64,000 nt of DNA from an uncultured Algimonas sp. GTDB taxonomy: Bacteria; Pseudomonadota; Alphaproteobacteria; Caulobacterales; Maricaulaceae. Under the pieces are notes generated by a model that did not search any database, was not told the DNA's origin, and was given only the letters and a program-made list of their open reading frames with translations. Positions 20,593-29,429 of this stretch are shown in pieces (the first letter of the stretch is position 1; each line of letters opens with the position of its first letter). The DNA lies in the NCBI RefSeq assembly GCF_947498175.1, contig NZ_CANMJB010000003.1, forward strand, positions 372,001 through 436,000. The letters are read 5' to 3'. A program made the translations under genes and the position numbers.

Positions 20593-22287
20593 ATGCCCGT
20601 TCCTACGCTCGTCCTGAATTTCGGCCATTCCGTCCTGCGCTCGCTGTCCGACTATACGGAAGCCGCTTCCGAGATCTACCGCCACTACCGCACGGGCCGG
20701 AACATCGTCGCCGTGACATCGGCGCAAGGCGACCAGACGGATGTGCTGCTGGCCGAAGCGCGGCGCATCGGGCCCGAAGGAGCCTCGGACGGTGGCGGCG
20801 CGCGCAACCTTCCGGAACTGCTGCAACTGGGCGAACGCCGGTCGGCCGCGCTGCTGGCGCTGGCCTTGGAACGGATCGGCGCGCCCGCCTTCGTGCGCCA
20901 GGCGCGCGGTCTGGGCCTGACGGCCCAGGGCGATCCGATGAGCGCTGAACTGACGGGCCTCGACACCGGGCAGCTGATGCAGGACCTCAAGGATCACGAC
21001 ATCGTCGTCATGCCGGGTTTCGTGGCCATCGGCGAAAAGGACCGCGCCGTTCTGCTTGGCCAGGGCGGGGCGGACTACACCGCGCTCTACGTCGCCGACC
21101 AACTCGGCGCGCCCGCGCTGCTGCTCAAGGATGTGGACGGGGTCTATGACCGCGATCCGAAAGAGGCGTCCGACACGCCGCCGCGACGTTACGCCCGGGT
21201 GTCCTATGCCGATCTGCGCCGCAAGGCCGGGCCGCTGATCGCGGACCGCGCGATCGATTACGCCGAAAGCACGGGCCAGCGCTTCCGCATCGGCAAACCC
21301 GGCGTGGCCGGATCGACCCTCGTCGGCGATGTGTCCGGCCTGCCCGAAGAAACCGCGATGCCGCCCAAGCTGCGTATCGCCATGATGGGGCTCGGCATTG
21401 TCGGCGGCGGGGTCTGGCGGCGCGTGGCCGAACATCCCGACCGCTTCGAGATCGTGCGCGTCATGGTCCGCAACCCGGACAAATATATCGACCAGGGCTA
21501 TCCGGAAGATCTGCTGACGACGAAGGCCGAAGACCTGCTAGCGGCGGAGCCCGACATCTTCATCGACGTCTCCGGTCCGATCGAACCGGCGCTGCCCCTG
21601 ACGCGCGACATGCTGGCGCGCGGCGTGGATGTCGTGTCGGCCAACAAGCAGGCCGTCGCGGCGGGCGGGCAGGCGCTGCTCGACCATGCAAGAAGGTCGG
21701 ACGCGCGGCTGCTCTTCTCCAGCGCGGCGGGCGGCGGCATGCCGATGCTGGAAATGTGTGTACGCGAACGCGGGAGAATTGCGCGTGTCGAAGCGCTGCT
21801 CAACGGCACGACCAATTTCATGCTGGGCGAAATGGAGGGTGGTCTGTCCTATGACGACGCGTTGAAGATTGCCCAGGACCGCGGCTATGCCGAAGCCGAT
21901 CCGACCGCCGATGTGGACGGCCACGACGCGGCCGCCAAGATCCGCCTCGTCAGCCTGCTCGGCTTCGGCGAAGAATTGGATCCGGCCGACATTCCGCGCG
22001 ACTCGCTGTCCGACATGACCGGCCAGCAGGAACCCGGCACGGTTCTGAAACGGGTCGCGCGCGTGTCGGGCGATACGGGCGAGATCGTCGCCGATCTGCG
22101 CCTGCGCGCCCTGTCGCCCAACAATTTCCTGGCCCAGGCCGACGGCGAGGACGCCCATGCCGTGTTCGATTTCACGGATGGCGACCGCTACGTCATCCGC
22201 GGCAAGGGCGCGGGCCGCTGGCCGACGACCGAATCCGTCATGGCCGACCTCTACGATCTCTCAAACGGCACCGATCCGTCCGGTTGA
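20593..22287 (+). CDS. Fused amino-acid-kinase-like domain plus homoserine dehydrogenase (ThrA-like)
   Basis: N-terminal AK-like NFGHSVLRSLSDY...VVMPGFVAIGEKDRAVLLGQGGADYTA; C-terminal HSD motifs GLGIVGGGV, VSANKQAV, GTTNFMLGEM, GYAEADPTADVDGHDAAAKI. Confidence 0.85.
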   Translation: MPVPTLVLNFGHSVLRSLSDYTEAASEIYRHYRTGRNIVAVTSAQGDQTDVLLAEARRIGPEGASDGGGARNLPELLQLGERRSAALLALALERIGAPAFVRQARGLGLTAQGDPMSAELTGLDTGQLMQDLKDHDIVVMPGFVAIGEKDRAVLLGQGGADYTALYVADQLGAPALLLKDVDGVYDRDPKEASDTPPRRYARVSYADLRRKAGPLIADRAIDYAESTGQRFRIGKPGVAGSTLVGDVSGLPEETAMPPKLRIAMMGLGIVGGGVWRRVAEHPDRFEIVRVMVRNPDKYIDQGYPEDLLTTKAEDLLAAEPDIFIDVSGPIEPALPLTRDMLARGVDVVSANKQAVAAGGQALLDHARRSDARLLFSSAAGGGMPMLEMCVRERGRIARVEALLNGTTNFMLGEMEGGLSYDDALKIAQDRGYAEADPTADVDGHDAAAKIRLVSLLGFGEELDPADIPRDSLSDMTGQQEPGTVLKRVARVSGDTGEIVADLRLRALSPNNFLAQADGEDAHAVFDFTDGDRYVIRGKGAGRWPTTESVMADLYDLSNGTDPSG

Positions 22288-22360
22288 GAGGGCAATCGGG
22301 TCGGAACCCGATGTGTCATCCATGCGTCACATAACGGTCAGACGACCCGGAGAGACGATC

Positions 22361-22591
22361 ATGGCTCAGTGCAACCAATGCGGAAACGACTACGACCGCG
22401 CCTTCACCGTGACCTTGCATGACGGCCAAACGGGCACGTTCGACAGTTTCGAATGCGCCATCGCCAAGATGGCTCCGTCCTGCGCGCAATGCGGCTGCCG
22501 CATCATCGGGCATGGCCGTGAAACCGTCGACGACCGCACTTTCTGCTGTGCATCCTGTGCCGACATGGCCGGCGCGGAACTCGAAGCGTAG
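22361..22591 (+). CDS. Small Cys-rich zinc-finger-like protein (prokaryotic metallothionein-like)
   Basis: MAQCNQCGNDYDRAFTV...FDSFECAIAKMAPSCAQCGCRIIGHG...FCCASCA; paired Cys motifs. Confidence 0.7.
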   Translation: MAQCNQCGNDYDRAFTVTLHDGQTGTFDSFECAIAKMAPSCAQCGCRIIGHGRETVDDRTFCCASCADMAGAELEA

Positions 22592-22592
22592 C

Positions 22593-23648
22593 ATGACGGA
22601 TCTGGCCGGGCCCGACGTGCCGGGGCCGGTTCCCACCCCGCATGGCGATATGCCGGGCGCCTCCGCGACGCGACGGCGCACGGCGCTATTCCGCAAGGTC
22701 CAGGGCTGGCTCCGCAGCCCGTGGGTGATCGCCCTGATGGGCGCGGCGCTCGTCTGGGCGCTGTTCCAAGTCGCGCCCTGGCCGGAGTGGAAGCGCGCCT
22801 TTGCGGAGGCCGACCCGCTCTGGCTGGTTCCCGCCGTCGCGCTGGTTCTCGCTCATGAGCTGCTCAAGGTCGGCCGCATGGAACAGCTCGTGCCCTGCGT
22901 TCGCGACAGTCGTCTGCGCCACGCCCGGATCGTCTACGGCATGGCCTGCGTCGCCCAATTGCCTGTCGGCACGGTCGGCGGCGATCTCTACCGCGTCATG
23001 CGCCTGGAGGAATGCGGCGCCGACCCCAAGGACGCGACTGCGGCGACCTTCCTGATCCGCATGATCGGCTTTTCGACGACTTTGACGCTGGCCGGGCTGG
23101 CGGGCGTCTATGTGCTGGACAGTGTCTGGCCCCTGATCGGACCGCTGCTCGCCGCCGTGATCCTCTGGCTGCTGGCCTCGTCGCAAAACCCGCCTGCTTT
23201 CGTCGGCCGTCTTGTGGCGCGGGCGGACGATACGGGCTCCGGACGCTGGGGACGGTTCATATCGCTGGCCGCGCGCCTGATCCGCCATGTGTTCCGCGAG
23301 GCGGCCGACCTGACCCGCGCGCAGATGCTGCGGGTCCTGGGCTACACGCTCGCCCTCTATGGCTTGCGCGCGACGATCGCCTGGTTCTGCCTGCTGGCGA
23401 TGGAAATCGATGTGAGCTGGCTAGCGGCTTTGGCCGCGCTGGCCGCGGGCAATCTGGCCAGTTCCGTACCCAGCCCGACCGGCAATGTCGGTCTGCGCGA
23501 GGGCGGCATGGTCGGCGTGTTGGCGGGCCTGGGCATCGCCGTCGCGCCCGCCGCCATCGGGGCGTTGCTGTTCCGCGCCTGCATGGTCGCGGGCGCCGGG
23601 TTGGGGTTGCTGGTAACGGGAATGGCTGCGAAGCTGACGGGCCCCTAG
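22593..23648 (+). CDS. Lysylphosphatidylglycerol synthase TM region/UPF0104-like flippase family protein
   Basis: Multiple TM helices; GTVGGDLYRVMRLEE and SSVPSPTGNVGLREGGMVG motifs. Confidence 0.75.
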   Translation: MTDLAGPDVPGPVPTPHGDMPGASATRRRTALFRKVQGWLRSPWVIALMGAALVWALFQVAPWPEWKRAFAEADPLWLVPAVALVLAHELLKVGRMEQLVPCVRDSRLRHARIVYGMACVAQLPVGTVGGDLYRVMRLEECGADPKDATAATFLIRMIGFSTTLTLAGLAGVYVLDSVWPLIGPLLAAVILWLLASSQNPPAFVGRLVARADDTGSGRWGRFISLAARLIRHVFREAADLTRAQMLRVLGYTLALYGLRATIAWFCLLAMEIDVSWLAALAALAAGNLASSVPSPTGNVGLREGGMVGVLAGLGIAVAPAAIGALLFRACMVAGAGLGLLVTGMAAKLTGP

Positions 23649-23697
23649 CCAAGTTAGACGAATGGCCAGGCTGGACAAATGGCCAAGCTAGACGAAA
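23647..23697. repeat. Three 17-bp imperfect tandem repeats spanning the convergent stop codons
   Basis: AGCCAAGTTAGACGAAT / GGCCAGGCTGGACAAAT / GGCCAAGCTAGACGAAA. Confidence 0.85.
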
Positions 23698-24467
23698 ACC
23701 GCGATCGACTGCATCCCGTCCACGATGAGCGCGCCGTCGCGGTTCCAGATGCGCATGACCTGCGAACAATAGCCGTCATGCGCGGCGCTCAGCTCCGATT
23801 CGACCATGTACCAGCCGTCGGTCGTGTCCGTGTCGCGCAATATGTTGCAGATCCAGCTCATCGAACTGACGGGTCCCATCTGCGTCATGATCGGGAAGGT
23901 GGCGGGCGGCAGGATGTCGGCCAGGCCCAGCAGGGCGATCTCTCCGGACCGGGCCGCCGGATCGGAATGGCGGGCCCAGCACCGCAGATATCCGCGCGTG
24001 CCGCCTTCTATCGGGCGGGTGCCTTCGATCAGCTTGACGTCGTAGTTCCGCAGGAATGCCGGAATGAACGGCGACTCCGTTTTCGTAAACGGTTCGCACC
24101 GGTCCGGCGGCGGCGTGCCGGGCGCGGGACGATCCACGCGCACATGGCTGTCGCGCGCCCCGCCGAAGGAGAAGACCGCCGTGCAGGCGGCGCGTCCACC
24201 CAGGTCGGCGCGGGCCTGCACCGTCGTGACGTTGCGGCCGCGCCGCAGCAACTCCGTCGTCATGTCAGGTGCGTCCGCGACCGGTCCGGTGAAATTGACC
24301 AGGGCGGAGCGCAGCGGCGGCAGTTCGTCATGCTCGCCGCGCACGCGCGCCAGCAGCAAGGCGGCGCTGAGACCGCCATACGCCGTCCGGCCTTGTTTCC
24401 AAGTCTCCGGAATGTCCGGGGATCCGGTTGCGGCTTGGTCGGCGAGCGCGGAAAAAGTCGGGTCCAT
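23688..24467 (-). CDS. Thioesterase family protein (acyl-CoA thioesterase-like)
   Basis: TWKQGRTAYGGLSAALLLA double hot-dog architecture; D/G motifs typical of TesB-like proteins. Confidence 0.75.
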   Translation of the reverse strand: MDPTFSALADQAATGSPDIPETWKQGRTAYGGLSAALLLARVRGEHDELPPLRSALVNFTGPVADAPDMTTELLRRGRNVTTVQARADLGGRAACTAVFSFGGARDSHVRVDRPAPGTPPPDRCEPFTKTESPFIPAFLRNYDVKLIEGTRPIEGGTRGYLRCWARHSDPAARSGEIALLGLADILPPATFPIMTQMGPVSSMSWICNILRDTDTTDGWYMVESELSAAHDGYCSQVMRIWNRDGALIVDGMQSIAVFV

Positions 24468-24598
24468 CCCATCCGGCTAATCCGCCGGGCCGGGCCGTGC
24501 CAGACCCAATCGAGCTTGGGCGGCGTGCGGGAATGAACCGCTTGTGCCGGGCGGGCGGCTCCTCCAGTGACGAAGCGCGACTTGATGGAGTGGAGCCC

Positions 24599-25219
24599 GT
24601 GACGACCCTCGATTTCTACTATGATGTCGGCAGCCCGAATGTCTATCTGGCCTGGAAGGCGCTGTCGCAGGTGGACGGGCTGGCGCTGGATCTCAAGCCC
24701 GTTCTGATCGGCGGCCTTTTCAAGAGCGCCAATAACCTCCCGCCCTGGACGGCCTTTTCCGGCGTCCCGGCCAAGATGCGCTACATGATGGTGGAGATCG
24801 ACCGGTTCGCGGAACTGTACGGCCTGTCCGGCTTCCGGATGAACCCGCATTTCCCGGTCAATACGCTGCTGGCGATGCGCACCGCCATGATCGCGCATGA
24901 AGAGGGTGTCGCTGACGCCTTCGTTCCGGCGGTGCAGGCGGCGATGTGGGAGACGGGGCGCGACATCGCCGATCCCGGAATCCTCGCCGATGTATTGGAC
25001 GAAGCCGGTTTGCCGGGACCGGAGATGGTTGCCCGCACGTCGGAGCCTGCAGTCAAGCAATCGTTGGCGGACGCGACGCAAGCCGCCGTCGATCGCGGCC
25101 TGTTCGGCCTGCCGAGCTGGTTCGTGCAAGGCGGCACGGACCTGTATTTCGGCAAGGAGAATTGCTGGATGTTCGGCGCGGCGCCGACCGGGTCGCTTCC
25201 GCACGCGCCCGCTTCATGA
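24599..25219 (+). CDS. 2-hydroxychromene-2-carboxylate isomerase (DsbA-like)
   Basis: LDFYYDVGSPNVYLAWKAL...RMNPHFPVNTLLAMR...FGLPSWFVQGGTDLYFGKEN. Confidence 0.85.
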   Translation: MTTLDFYYDVGSPNVYLAWKALSQVDGLALDLKPVLIGGLFKSANNLPPWTAFSGVPAKMRYMMVEIDRFAELYGLSGFRMNPHFPVNTLLAMRTAMIAHEEGVADAFVPAVQAAMWETGRDIADPGILADVLDEAGLPGPEMVARTSEPAVKQSLADATQAAVDRGLFGLPSWFVQGGTDLYFGKENCWMFGAAPTGSLPHAPAS

Positions 25220-26217
25220 ACAAGCCGCGCATCACCGTATTGGGCGCCGGGTCGATCGGCTGCTATCTCGGTGGCCGGATGATGCAAGGCGGCGCGGCGG
25301 TGACCTTGCTCGGCCGAGAGCGGCTGGCGAAGGTCATGGCGCAGAAGGGTTTGACGCTCAGCGCGCACGGGCGCGCGACGATCCATCTGGACGAGGTGGA
25401 TTTCGCCAGCGACCCGGTGGCGCTGGCGGGCTCGGACATCGTCGCGCTCTGCGTCAAGAGCCAGGACACGGCCGACGCGGCCGCGCTGATCCGCCAGCAT
25501 GCGCCGACCGCCTGGATCGTGTCGTTCCAGAACGGGATCTCCAATCTGGCGACCTTGCGCGACGGCGTGCCGGATGCCGTCATCGGCGGTGCGGTCGTGC
25601 CGTTCAATGTGACATCGCCCGGGCCGGGGCGGTTCCACCGCGGCACGGACGGCGGTCTCGTCATCGGACCGGGCGCGCCGGAGATCGTGAGCGGTGCGCT
25701 GCGCGCCGCCGGGGTCGGCGTGCGGATCGTGGATGACATCGACGCCTATCTCTGGGCCAAGCTGCTGGTCAATCTGAACAATGCGCTGAACGCCCTGTCG
25801 GGCGGGCCGTTGCGCGACGGGCTGCTGCAACGCGGCTATCGCCGCGTGCTGATCGCCATGATCGAGGAAGGCCTGGCGGTTGCGGCTGCCGAAGATGTGG
25901 ACGTGGCGACATTCAATGGCCGCCACCCCAAAACGCTGATCCGGCTGATGGCACGGCCCGACTGGCTGTACCGGATCGTCATGGACCGGATCGCGAAGAT
26001 CGACCGCACGGCACGGTCCTCCATGCTGGACGATCTGGAGGCGGGACGCGGGCCGGAGCTGGATTACCTGCAAGGAGAGATCGTGCGGCGGGCCGAGGCG
26101 CACGGGATCGGCGCCCCCGTCAACCGGGCCGTGATGTGCGCGACGCAGGACGCGTTCGCGCAAAGGAAAACGCCCAGGCTGAGCGGGGCGGACATGGAAC
26201 GGCTGTTCCTGTCGTGA
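25216..26217 (+). CDS. 2-dehydropantoate 2-reductase family protein
   Basis: ITVLGAGSIGCYLGGRMMQGG; WAKLLVNLNNALNALSGGPL; 4-nt overlap with preceding gene. Confidence 0.85.
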   Translation: MNKPRITVLGAGSIGCYLGGRMMQGGAAVTLLGRERLAKVMAQKGLTLSAHGRATIHLDEVDFASDPVALAGSDIVALCVKSQDTADAAALIRQHAPTAWIVSFQNGISNLATLRDGVPDAVIGGAVVPFNVTSPGPGRFHRGTDGGLVIGPGAPEIVSGALRAAGVGVRIVDDIDAYLWAKLLVNLNNALNALSGGPLRDGLLQRGYRRVLIAMIEEGLAVAAAEDVDVATFNGRHPKTLIRLMARPDWLYRIVMDRIAKIDRTARSSMLDDLEAGRGPELDYLQGEIVRRAEAHGIGAPVNRAVMCATQDAFAQRKTPRLSGADMERLFLS

Positions 26218-26226
26218 AAGACGATG

Positions 26227-26267
26227 GCGGCACCGCGCGACTGGGAGGGGGTATCGCACGGTGCCGC
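26227..26267. other. Inverted repeat between convergent panE-like and hsp20 genes
   Basis: GCGGCACCG ... CGGTGCCGC, 9-bp arms; no T-tract. Confidence 0.4.
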
Positions 26268-26328
26268 GTCGTTGCGTCCGGCGCGCCTCAAGGGGGAGGA
26301 AAGGGGAGCCGGGTCCGCGACGACATAT

Positions 26329-26841
26329 TTAGGCGGCTTTCTTCTTTCCGCCAGTTTTCGGAGCAATTAACTTTTCGCCACTTGCAGCCGCGCCAGTGCT
26401 GCCGCCGATCGCGATTGTCCGCGGCTTCAGCGCTTCGGGCAGTTCGCGCCGCAGCGAGATCGACAAAAGGCCGTTCGCCAGGTCGGCCGTATCCACGACG
26501 ACATGGTCGGCCAGCTGGAAGCGGCGTTCGAACCCGCGCTCCGCGATGCCGCGGTGCAGATAGTCCGCCTCGTCATTGGCGCTCTTGTCCTCGATGCGGC
26601 CCGTGATCGTCAGGCGGTTCTGCTCGGATTCGATGCTCAGGTCGTCATGCGAGAAACCGGCGACGGCCAGCTCGATGCGGTAGGCGTCCTCCGACAGGCG
26701 GACGATATTGTAGGGGGGATAGGTCGCGGCGTTCTGGGCCTGCGTGCTGGCCGCGTCGATCAGGCCGGCCATGCGGTCCAGACCGACGAAGGACCGGTAG
26801 AGGGGCGACAGGTCGTACGCCCGGTTCGTTGTAGCTCTCAT
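26329..26841 (-). CDS. Hsp20/alpha-crystallin small heat shock protein (IbpA-like)
   Basis: PPYNIVRLSEDAYRIELAVAGFSHDDLSIESEQNRLTITGRIED; start reassigned to MRATTNRAYDLSPLYRSFVGLDR. Confidence 0.93.
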   Translation of the reverse strand: MRATTNRAYDLSPLYRSFVGLDRMAGLIDAASTQAQNAATYPPYNIVRLSEDAYRIELAVAGFSHDDLSIESEQNRLTITGRIEDKSANDEADYLHRGIAERGFERRFQLADHVVVDTADLANGLLSISLRRELPEALKPRTIAIGGSTGAAASGEKLIAPKTGGKKKAA

Positions 26842-26910
26842 GATACATCCTCGTTTCAAGCAATGCAGTTGATGATGGAATGCACGGCCCGTTGCGGCAC
26901 CGTGCAAGAG
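26842..26910 (-). promoter_or_regulatory. Candidate ROSE-type RNA thermometer in hsp20 5'UTR
   Basis: Minus strand ...GCACGGTGCCGCAACGGGCCGTGC...CATTGCTTGAAACGAGGATGTATCATG; TTGCT opposite AGGA Shine-Dalgarno. Confidence 0.55.
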
Positions 26911-27048
26911 TATATGTAGGAATCTATTCCTTGATATCAAGAGGTCGCCTCCGCGCCTTCATGCGGCCATGCAAACCCGAGCTCCGGCCCGTCCCGGATT
27001 ACGAAACAATTAGGTTCACGCCTGCGGATTCGGCGTTACAACGGGGTC

Positions 27049-27936
27049 ATGAAACGTTTTCTGATACCACTCCTCCTTCCTTTCGCACTCGCCCTAGCGG
27101 CTTGCAACGGCGAGACGCCGGACACGGCCACCCCGCCCGACGACACTGTGGAGGCCCCGGCGACTGCGACCGAAACGGCGGCGGCCACGCTCACGCTGGC
27201 GGACGTCATCGCTCATCCGCGCCGCGGCGACGATGCGGCGCGCGACGAATACCGCAATCCGGCGGCGACGCTGGACTTCTTCGATATCGGCCCCGGCCAG
27301 ACCGTGGCCGAGATCTGGCCCGGCTGGTACACGCCGATCCTGGCCCCCTACTTGGCCGACAATGACGGTGCCTATGTCGCGGTGCTGTTCCCCGACGACG
27401 TCAGCGAGCGAATAGCCGAACGCAACGCCGCCTTCCGCGAGCGTTTCGCCGACACGGACGAATTCGGCGACATCGCCTACGGCACCTTCTCCGGCGATAC
27501 GGGCCTATCGCTCGAGACGGGGTCCGTCGATACGATCCTGACATTCCGCAATGTCCATAACTGGATGGGCGGCGGTTATGCGGAAGACGCCTTCGCCGAA
27601 TTCTACCGCACGCTGAAGCCCGGCGGCATGCTCGGCGTGGTCGAACACCGCCTGCCCGAAACGCGCACGCAGGACCCGAATGGCGCGACGGGCTATGTCC
27701 AGGAAAGCTACATGAAGGCTCTGGCGGAGGAAGCCGGGTTCGAATTCGTGGCAAGCTCCGAAGTCAACGCCAATCCGCTGGACACGGCCGACCATCCGCT
27801 CGGTGTCTGGACCCTGCCGCCGCGCTCGCGCGTGCCGGAAGACGGAACGCCGGAGGCCAACGGGTTCGACGCCGAACTCTATCGCAACATCGGCGAGTCC
27901 GACCGCGCCACGCTGAAATTCCGCAAGCCGGAATAG
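27049..27936 (+). CDS. Exported (lipoprotein) SAM-methyltransferase-fold protein
   Basis: Lipobox LALAAC; VAEIWPGWYTPILAPYL...NVHNWM...FYRTLKPGGMLGVVEHR. Confidence 0.75.
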   Translation: MKRFLIPLLLPFALALAACNGETPDTATPPDDTVEAPATATETAAATLTLADVIAHPRRGDDAARDEYRNPAATLDFFDIGPGQTVAEIWPGWYTPILAPYLADNDGAYVAVLFPDDVSERIAERNAAFRERFADTDEFGDIAYGTFSGDTGLSLETGSVDTILTFRNVHNWMGGGYAEDAFAEFYRTLKPGGMLGVVEHRLPETRTQDPNGATGYVQESYMKALAEEAGFEFVASSEVNANPLDTADHPLGVWTLPPRSRVPEDGTPEANGFDAELYRNIGESDRATLKFRKPE

Positions 27937-28089
27937 GACAGGGCTTGAGCGAGGCGTTCCAATCCGCACCGGCGCATGGCTCGATCGACGTTCGCGCATG
28001 GGCGCAGCCCGGGAATTTTCCCTTGGCGCGCCCGGCCCGTCGCCCCATATAGCCCGGACACGAACCCCCACTTTTTTCCGGAGAGACCC

Positions 28090-28386
28090 ATGGACAACGA
28101 AACGATCGCCACCCGCATGAAGAGCGCGCTGGAACAGGCCGGCGGTCTGGACAAGTCCGTCAAGTTCGATTTCGGGGGCGACGGCTCCGTCTACGCCCAC
28201 GGGACAGAGACCGAAGTCGGGTCCGACAAGGAAGCCGACTGCACGATCAGCGTGGACAAGGACGATTTCATCGCCCTGGCCGAAGGCAATCTCGATCCGA
28301 TGATGGCGTTCATGTCCGGCAAGCTGAAAGTGGCCGGCGACATGAGCGTCGCCATGGGTCTCCAGTCCATCTTCTCCAACATGTAG
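28090..28386 (+). CDS. SCP2 sterol-binding domain protein
   Basis: DCTISVDKDDFIALAEGNLDPMMAFMSGKLKVAGDMSVAMGLQSIF. Confidence 0.85.
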   Translation: MDNETIATRMKSALEQAGGLDKSVKFDFGGDGSVYAHGTETEVGSDKEADCTISVDKDDFIALAEGNLDPMMAFMSGKLKVAGDMSVAMGLQSIFSNM

Positions 28387-28445
28387 TCGCCTTGGCGGGC
28401 GTCCCTGCGCTTGCATAGCCGGGGCGTCCGCACCATTTCGCCGCC

Positions 28446-29420
28446 ATGCTGGATTACGAACAGGCGGAGCTGGTCCAGCCGAGCGGCCACGCCGTCCCCG
28501 ACGGATTGCAGGGACGGCTGTCGCTCTATTTCCTCGACCGTCCCGGAGGCGATCACGGCCCGGCCCAACGATTGCGCGTCGCCCTGGCCATGCCGGCTCG
28601 CGACGAAGCCCGCGGAACGATCCTTTTTTCGCCGGGCCGCACCGAATTCATCGAGAAATATCTGGAGTCGATCGACGATCTGACCCGGCGCGGTTTCTGC
28701 GTCGTCATCGTCGATCCGCGCGGGCAGGGCCTGTCGGAGCGGATGCTGGACGACCGGGTCCGCTCCTATGTCGCAACCTTCCAAGATTACGCCGACGATC
28801 TGGGCTGGGTCTGCGATACGCTCGCGCCGCATTGCCCCAAACCGGTCGTCGCCATGGGTCATTCCATGGGCGGGACCATCGTGCTGCACGCGATCCTGTC
28901 CGGCGTGCTGAGCCCGTCGGCCGTCATCACCTCGGCGCCGATGCTGGGATTGCTCGATATCGACAACGAATTCATGCGCGCGGCGATCCGCGGCCTGTCG
29001 GCGCTCGGCCTGTCCCGGCGCAACCTGCCGTTCCAGAAACAGCGGGGCGGCCTGCCGGTCGCGTTCGCCGACAACAAGCTGACCTCGGACCGGGAGCGCT
29101 ACAAGCGCTGGGCGTCCTTCTTCCAGAACTCGCCGCGCCTGCGCGTGGGCGAGCCGACCTTCGGCTGGATCGCGGCCGCGCTGTCGTCCATGGCCTTCGT
29201 CAATCGCAATGCGGCGCGCCTCGGCATTCCGGGCCTCATGGTGGCGGCGGGCGGCGACCAGATCGTGGATCCGGCCGCGGTCGAACGGTTCGCCCAACGG
29301 GCCGGTAGCGAGTACCGCGTCGTTCCGGGCGCCAAGCACGAACTGTTCCTCGAACGCGACCCGATGCGCGACGAATTCTTCGACATCATCGATCGCTTCC
29401 TCGAAGACCAGGCGCTCTGA
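28446..29420 (+). CDS. Alpha/beta hydrolase (lysophospholipase-like)
   Basis: VVIVDPRGQGLSERM; VVAMGHSMGGTIVLHAI; C-terminal GAKHELFLE. Confidence 0.88.
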   Translation: MLDYEQAELVQPSGHAVPDGLQGRLSLYFLDRPGGDHGPAQRLRVALAMPARDEARGTILFSPGRTEFIEKYLESIDDLTRRGFCVVIVDPRGQGLSERMLDDRVRSYVATFQDYADDLGWVCDTLAPHCPKPVVAMGHSMGGTIVLHAILSGVLSPSAVITSAPMLGLLDIDNEFMRAAIRGLSALGLSRRNLPFQKQRGGLPVAFADNKLTSDRERYKRWASFFQNSPRLRVGEPTFGWIAAALSSMAFVNRNAARLGIPGLMVAAGGDQIVDPAAVERFAQRAGSEYRVVPGAKHELFLERDPMRDEFFDIIDRFLEDQAL

Positions 29421-29429
29421 CGCGCTGCG

